Positions 6,719 to 9,677 of a stretch of 9,677 nucleotides of DNA are shown piece after piece (within the stretch, counting starts at the first letter, position 1; each line of letters begins with the position of its first letter). A program made the translations under genes and the position numbers. Source of the stretch: Bacteroidales bacterium (lineage in GTDB: Bacteria; Bacteroidota; Bacteroidia; Bacteroidales; JAAUTT01); NCBI GenBank assembly GCA_025350365.1, contig JANXXY010000171.1, forward strand, positions 1 to 9,677, read 5' to 3'. The notes under the pieces are model-generated. The model searched no databases. It worked only from the letters and a program-made list of their open reading frames with translations, and had not been told where the DNA came from.

Positions 6719-7720
6719 CTATTTTTCCGGATCCTTCACTTTCTTCCAATCAACCAAAGCACTCATTCCAGGCCTTAAACCAGCTACTTTTATGACAGGT
6801 ACAGCGTGTATTTCGAATGTTTTCATGTCAAAGTCGCCAGTGGTTTTTGTTGCATTCCAAGTAGCAAAACTCCCCAGCGCTGTGATATATGTCACTTTCA
6901 AGTTGATCTCTTTATTTCCTAAAGCGGGAAATTTAGCTGCAAAAACACTTCCTTTGTGAATAGATGCCAACAAATCCTCGCGTAGATTAAAAGTTACCCA
7001 GCAATCATCCAATCTTACGATAGTTACAACAGGATATCCGGCTGATATCAATTCTCCGGATTCTGCAATAATATTGGCTATTTCCCCATCAAGGGGAGCA
7101 AAAATAATTGTTTCATGCAAATAAGACTGTACCTCACTAATTACTCCTTCAGCTCTTGCAACCATAGCTAATGCTGCATCTTTATCCTCTATTCTGGTAC
7201 CTTTTTTTACTTTCTCCCAAATAGCTTTTGCTGCATTAGAGGTTTCACTAGCAGCTTTTAATTGAGTTTCCGCTTCATCGCGTTTTTGAGCTGGCATTAC
7301 GCCTTCTTTGTAAAGATTGTTAATACGCTGATACGTTTTTTCGGCAAACTCACTGGCTGCCTGAGCTTTTAAATAAGAGTTGTATGCTGCCTGTATATCT
7401 TCAATCTGAGCGCCAGCTTTTGCTTTTGAGCTCTGAGCTTCGGCTCCTTTTAAACCAGCATTCGCCTGAGCTAATTTAGCTTCAATTTCAGGACTGCTTA
7501 AAGTAAATAGCAACTGACCTTTTTTAACTAAATCGCCTTTATGCACTAATAAACTATCGATTCGCCCTACAATTTTAGAAGCAACCTTAATTTGTGTTGC
7601 TTCAACTTCCCCTTGGATTTCCATAGGTCTAGGCCGACTTATTATCCATATGGAGGTTATCATAAAAATTATCAACGCTGCTATTCCAAAGGCAGCAAGC
7701 CAATTACCCTTCTTATTCAT
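6719..7720 (-). CDS. HlyD-family periplasmic adaptor (membrane fusion protein)
   Basis: 333 residues. A single N-terminal membrane anchor lies at about 8-28 after a short basic start (MNKKGNW). The first half of the lipoyl-like domain is at about 35-77 (GEVEATQIKVASKIVGRI and KGDLVKKGQLLF). A long Ala/Lys/Glu-rich helical hairpin follows at about 78-198, then the second lipoyl half at about 205-237 (IFAPLDGEIAN, SGELISAGYPV), and a beta-barrel ending in the usual LRPGMSALVDW at about 315-325. Such proteins bridge inner-membrane permeases to a TolC-type outer membrane channel. It is the first gene of the export operon. The frame stays open upstream to 7876, but ATG 7720 gives a proper anchor; the extension would run into the promoter region of the divergent gene. 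The stop is TAG. No outer membrane partner is encoded in the window. Confidence 0.92.
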   Translation of the reverse strand: MNKKGNWLAAFGIAALIIFMITSIWIISRPRPMEIQGEVEATQIKVASKIVGRIDSLLVHKGDLVKKGQLLFTLSSPEIEAKLAQANAGLKGAEAQSSKAKAGAQIEDIQAAYNSYLKAQAASEFAEKTYQRINNLYKEGVMPAQKRDEAETQLKAASETSNAAKAIWEKVKKGTRIEDKDAALAMVARAEGVISEVQSYLHETIIFAPLDGEIANIIAESGELISAGYPVVTIVRLDDCWVTFNLREDLLASIHKGSVFAAKFPALGNKEINLKVTYITALGSFATWNATKTTGDFDMKTFEIHAVPVIKVAGLRPGMSALVDWKKVKDPEK

Positions 7721-7791
7721 AATTATAATAGTTTCAAATGATATATGAGTCCGGTTTAAAAACCCGCAAATTTTTAAATCGCGATGGAGGG

Positions 7792-7799
7792 CAAATTTA
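7792..7799 (-). promoter_or_regulatory. Candidate -7 box for the export operon
   Basis: On the minus strand TAAATTTG matches TAnnTTTG exactly, about 72 bases upstream of the HlyD ATG. No TTTG lies 19-22 bases further upstream, so the promoter is incomplete by consensus. The perfect inverted repeat at 7803-7820 occupies the spacer just upstream, where a repressor would block the polymerase. Confidence 0.35.
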
Positions 7800-7802
7800 A
7801 AA

Positions 7803-7820
7803 AATATTTCAAGAAATATT
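7803..7820. promoter_or_regulatory. Perfect inverted repeat, candidate TetR-type operator
   Basis: AATATTTC, two bases, GAAATATT: eight-base arms with perfect symmetry. It lies in the 148-base gap between the divergent HlyD and surface-protein genes, next to a -7 box of the export operon. Size and symmetry suit a TetR-family dimer. A matching half-site (GAAATAT, within the shared nine-mer TTGAAATAT) lies in the TetR promoter at 3612-3620. The arms are AT-rich, so chance is possible. Confidence 0.45.
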
Positions 7821-7868
7821 GAAGGAATTTTCAAATGGATAATATACACGCATAGAACACATAAAAAA

Positions 7869-9677
7869 ATGTACATTTACCACATGGTAGTAAAAATAAC
7901 GCGTTGTATGTTATTGGGGTTGATCTTATGTCTCCCCATTCAGGCTTTATTTTCTCAACATTCGAGCAAAGACAATTATTCTGGTGCATGGGAATTGCCT
8001 TCCAGCTGGAATCCCACATGGCCAATACCCCAGACTAACATTAGCGGGTATAACATTACGATTAACGGGTATATTACAGTAAATGGAACCTTATCATTTT
8101 CAGGTTCTGCTGGTAATCTGATTATTAATGACACACTTGTTATAAGAGGAGATTTATCACTTGAAGATAAGAATAGTTTAACTATAAACAACAATGGAAT
8201 TCTTATTGTAAGAGGAAACCTTACTATTAACAAACACGCTAAGATAATAGCAAATGGCTATTTTATCATCACGGGAAACATTGTTAAAGGTGGTTCAAAT
8301 GGTGATGGCACATTTACCAGCAATCGAGATCCTGTTATGACATTTATTGGTGGTACAATTCCTTCGGGATTAACCGATGATAATCATAAATTTCCTGTAC
8401 TTAATTGCACAGCACATCCAACCACTCCCTACCCGAACTCAACCTGTAGTTATGGGAATATGGCAGATCTTATGAATGATCCCATTTATCCCTTTTTCAA
8501 TTCTACCTGTGTCATTCAAACACCAACCGTCACAGCCGGAGGAACTACAGTATTCTGTGATGGAAATACTGTAACCTTGACATCCAGCAGTGGGAAAAGT
8601 TATTTGTGGTCGACAGGGGAAATTACAAATAAAATCACCGTCACTAAATCGGGAAATTATTCAGTAAAAGTAACGAATGCCGGAGGATGTCAGAGTGCAG
8701 CCTCAGAAGTCGCAACGGTTACAGTTAATGCCTTGCCATCTCCACCTGTTATCACTGCGGATGGCTCCACAAGCTTTTGCATGGGTGGCCACGTCAAATT
8801 AACATCGGGCATTGAAAAGAGCTATCTATGGTCAACGGGTGCAACTACCCAAAGCATCACCGTTTCAAGTGCAGGAAGCTATTCAGTTCAGGTAACCGAT
8901 ATAAATGGTTGCAAAAGTGCCATTTCAGCTCCTACTACAGTCATTGTAAATGCATTACCAACCGTAAATGCAGGAAATGATAAAACCATTCTATTTGGCA
9001 CCATTACGACAATCGATGCAACAGCCTCCGGTGCCGGACCATTTACCTATAAGTGGTCACCTGCTTCACAACTGGTAAATGCCCTTATCGAGGACCCGAC
9101 TACTAAAATTCTGACGGCTACCACTTTATTCTCACTAACAGTCACTTCAACAACCACATTCTGTTCCAAACTGGATACGGTTAAGATATCGACCATTGGC
9201 AACATCTTAAGTTCCACGGCTTCCGTTTCTGTTCCTACATTATGTGCTGGCAGCAATACTCAATTGCAAGGTTTAGCCAGCGGGGGGTCAGGTACATATA
9301 CCTATACCTGGAGCTCAGTACCTGCGGGATTTACATCTTCAATTTCTAGCCCTATCGTAAGCCCTTTATCCACTACCACTTATAAGGTAGCCGTATTTGA
9401 CGGATTTTCAACTGTTAATTCCCAGGTTACCGTTAATGTAAATCCGTTACCAACTACACCGGTTATTACCGCCAGCGGTCCGACAACTTTCTGTCAGGGA
9501 GTAAGCGTAACCCTTACATCCAGTGCCGGTTTAACTTACCTTTGGTCTGATAATGAAACTATCCGGACCATAAGCACCAGTGTCTCTGGAAATTATATTG
9601 TTCAGACAATAGATGCCAATGGATGTAAAAGCATTGCCTCGTCACCCATCGTAATCACGGTGAATGATATACCATTA
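7869..9677 (+). CDS. Secreted repeat protein with Ig/PKD-like domains, 3' partial
   Basis: The frame is open for 603 codons and runs off the right edge with no stop. A signal peptide is visible: basic residues KITR at about 9-12, a hydrophobic core at about 14-28, and likely cleavage near LFS-Q at 29-30. Residues about 56-165 form many short alternating strands rich in Asn, Ile, Gly and Thr, like a beta-helix or beta-solenoid. A Cys- and Pro-rich linker follows at about 175-217. Five Ig/PKD-like domains start near 218, 292, 365, 445 and 529. ATG 7869 was chosen for its A-rich leader, favoured in Bacteroidota; ATG 7884 gives a more classical signal peptide (MVVKITR) and is equally possible. 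Proteins of this style are usually large type IX secretion substrates or adhesins, with a sorting domain at the C-terminus, which is not visible here. The function is inferred only. Confidence 0.85.
   Translation, partial: MYIYHMVVKITRCMLLGLILCLPIQALFSQHSSKDNYSGAWELPSSWNPTWPIPQTNISGYNITINGYITVNGTLSFSGSAGNLIINDTLVIRGDLSLEDKNSLTINNNGILIVRGNLTINKHAKIIANGYFIITGNIVKGGSNGDGTFTSNRDPVMTFIGGTIPSGLTDDNHKFPVLNCTAHPTTPYPNSTCSYGNMADLMNDPIYPFFNSTCVIQTPTVTAGGTTVFCDGNTVTLTSSSGKSYLWSTGEITNKITVTKSGNYSVKVTNAGGCQSAASEVATVTVNALPSPPVITADGSTSFCMGGHVKLTSGIEKSYLWSTGATTQSITVSSAGSYSVQVTDINGCKSAISAPTTVIVNALPTVNAGNDKTILFGTITTIDATASGAGPFTYKWSPASQLVNALIEDPTTKILTATTLFSLTVTSTTTFCSKLDTVKISTIGNILSSTASVSVPTLCAGSNTQLQGLASGGSGTYTYTWSSVPAGFTSSISSPIVSPLSTTTYKVAVFDGFSTVNSQVTVNVNPLPTTPVITASGPTTFCQGVSVTLTSSAGLTYLWSDNETIRTISTSVSGNYIVQTIDANGCKSIASSPIVITVNDIPL
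8520..8960 (+). repeat. Two tandem Ig-like protein repeats (R1 8520-8738, R2 8739-8960)
   Basis: Each copy is about 73-74 codons and shares the same order of landmarks: a Phe-Cys near the start, V-x-LTS, YLWSTG, an I-(T)-V strand, SG-x-YSV or AGSYSV, a Gly-Cys pair, and an end at VNALP. The FC and GC cysteines could form a disulphide in each domain. The copies differ clearly in DNA sequence, so the duplication is not recent. Confidence 0.8.
9453..9677 (+). repeat. Third copy of the Ig-like protein repeat (R5)
   Basis: 75 codons with the same landmarks as R1 and R2: TFCQG, VTLTSS, YLWSD, SGNYIV, NGCKS and VNDIPL. It is separated from R2 by two differing PKD-like domains (about 8961-9200 and 9201-9452), of which the second also ends in VNPLP. 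It ends at the window edge, so more copies may follow. Confidence 0.75.

Noticed and set aside
7721..7876. 52-codon upstream extension of the HlyD reading frame (ATG at 7876)
   Set aside because: It would put a second hydrophobic, Cys-rich stretch before a good membrane anchor, cover the palindrome and -7 box, and overlap the start of the divergent surface-protein gene.
7831..8233. Minus-strand open frames opposite the start of the surface-protein gene
   Set aside because: The plus-strand frame has a signal peptide and continues without a stop for 603 codons; the minus-strand frames have no family features.
9047..9256. 69-codon minus-strand open frame opposite the PKD-like domains
   Set aside because: Its Val/Glu-rich composition follows from the antisense of Thr- and Ser-rich repeats.
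8520..9677. Periodic repeats considered as a CRISPR or DNA-level tandem array
   Set aside because: The period is about 220 bases, in frame and conserved only at protein level; these are protein domains.

Overview
The window looks like a chromosomal segment from a low-GC member of the Bacteroidota. Three things suggest this: promoter-like pairs of the Bacteroidota type (TTTG, 19 bases, TAnnTTTG-like), almost no Shine-Dalgarno sequences, and at the right edge a very long secreted protein built from FC...YLWS...GC Ig/PKD-like repeats, a style typical of Bacteroidota surface proteins. No rRNA, tRNA, insertion sequence or CRISPR array was seen. Genus or species cannot be told from this sequence.

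Layout, left to right. (1) Bases 1-110 hold the last 35 codons of a response-regulator receiver domain, the end of a two-component protein that starts outside the window. (2) Bases 232-795 encode a NUMOD4/HNH-like protein with a C-terminal helix-turn-helix; its HNH core looks degenerate. (3) On the minus strand, 3530 to 808, is a two-gene operon: a U32 'peptidase' family protein (RlhA/TrhP-like, probably an RNA hydroxylase) followed by a class I SAM methyltransferase of the RlmI-like group. The genes overlap by ATGA, which moves the methyltransferase start to 1695. (4) A TetR-family regulator (3675-4256, plus) is divergent from the U32 gene, and good promoters face away from each other in the 144-base gap. 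(5) On the minus strand, 7720 to 4221, is an export operon: a HlyD-type periplasmic adaptor and two paralogous ABC-2 type permeases. The regulator converges on it with a 36-base tail-to-tail overlap. No ATPase gene and no TolC-type outer membrane gene are present. (6) From 7869 to the right edge, plus strand, runs an uninterrupted reading frame of at least 603 codons for a secreted, repeat-rich surface protein. It is cut by the window edge.

How the parts may work together: the U32 and methyltransferase genes are probably a translationally coupled RNA-modification pair. The TetR protein is the obvious candidate repressor of the HlyD-permease operon. A perfect 8-2-8 inverted repeat in the 148-base gap between the adaptor and the surface protein is the best operator candidate, and it could affect both divergent genes. 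Most of the window is conventional. The points most worth a second look are the ATPase-less and TolC-less export operon with its candidate operator, the degenerate HNH protein, and the unfinished repeat protein.
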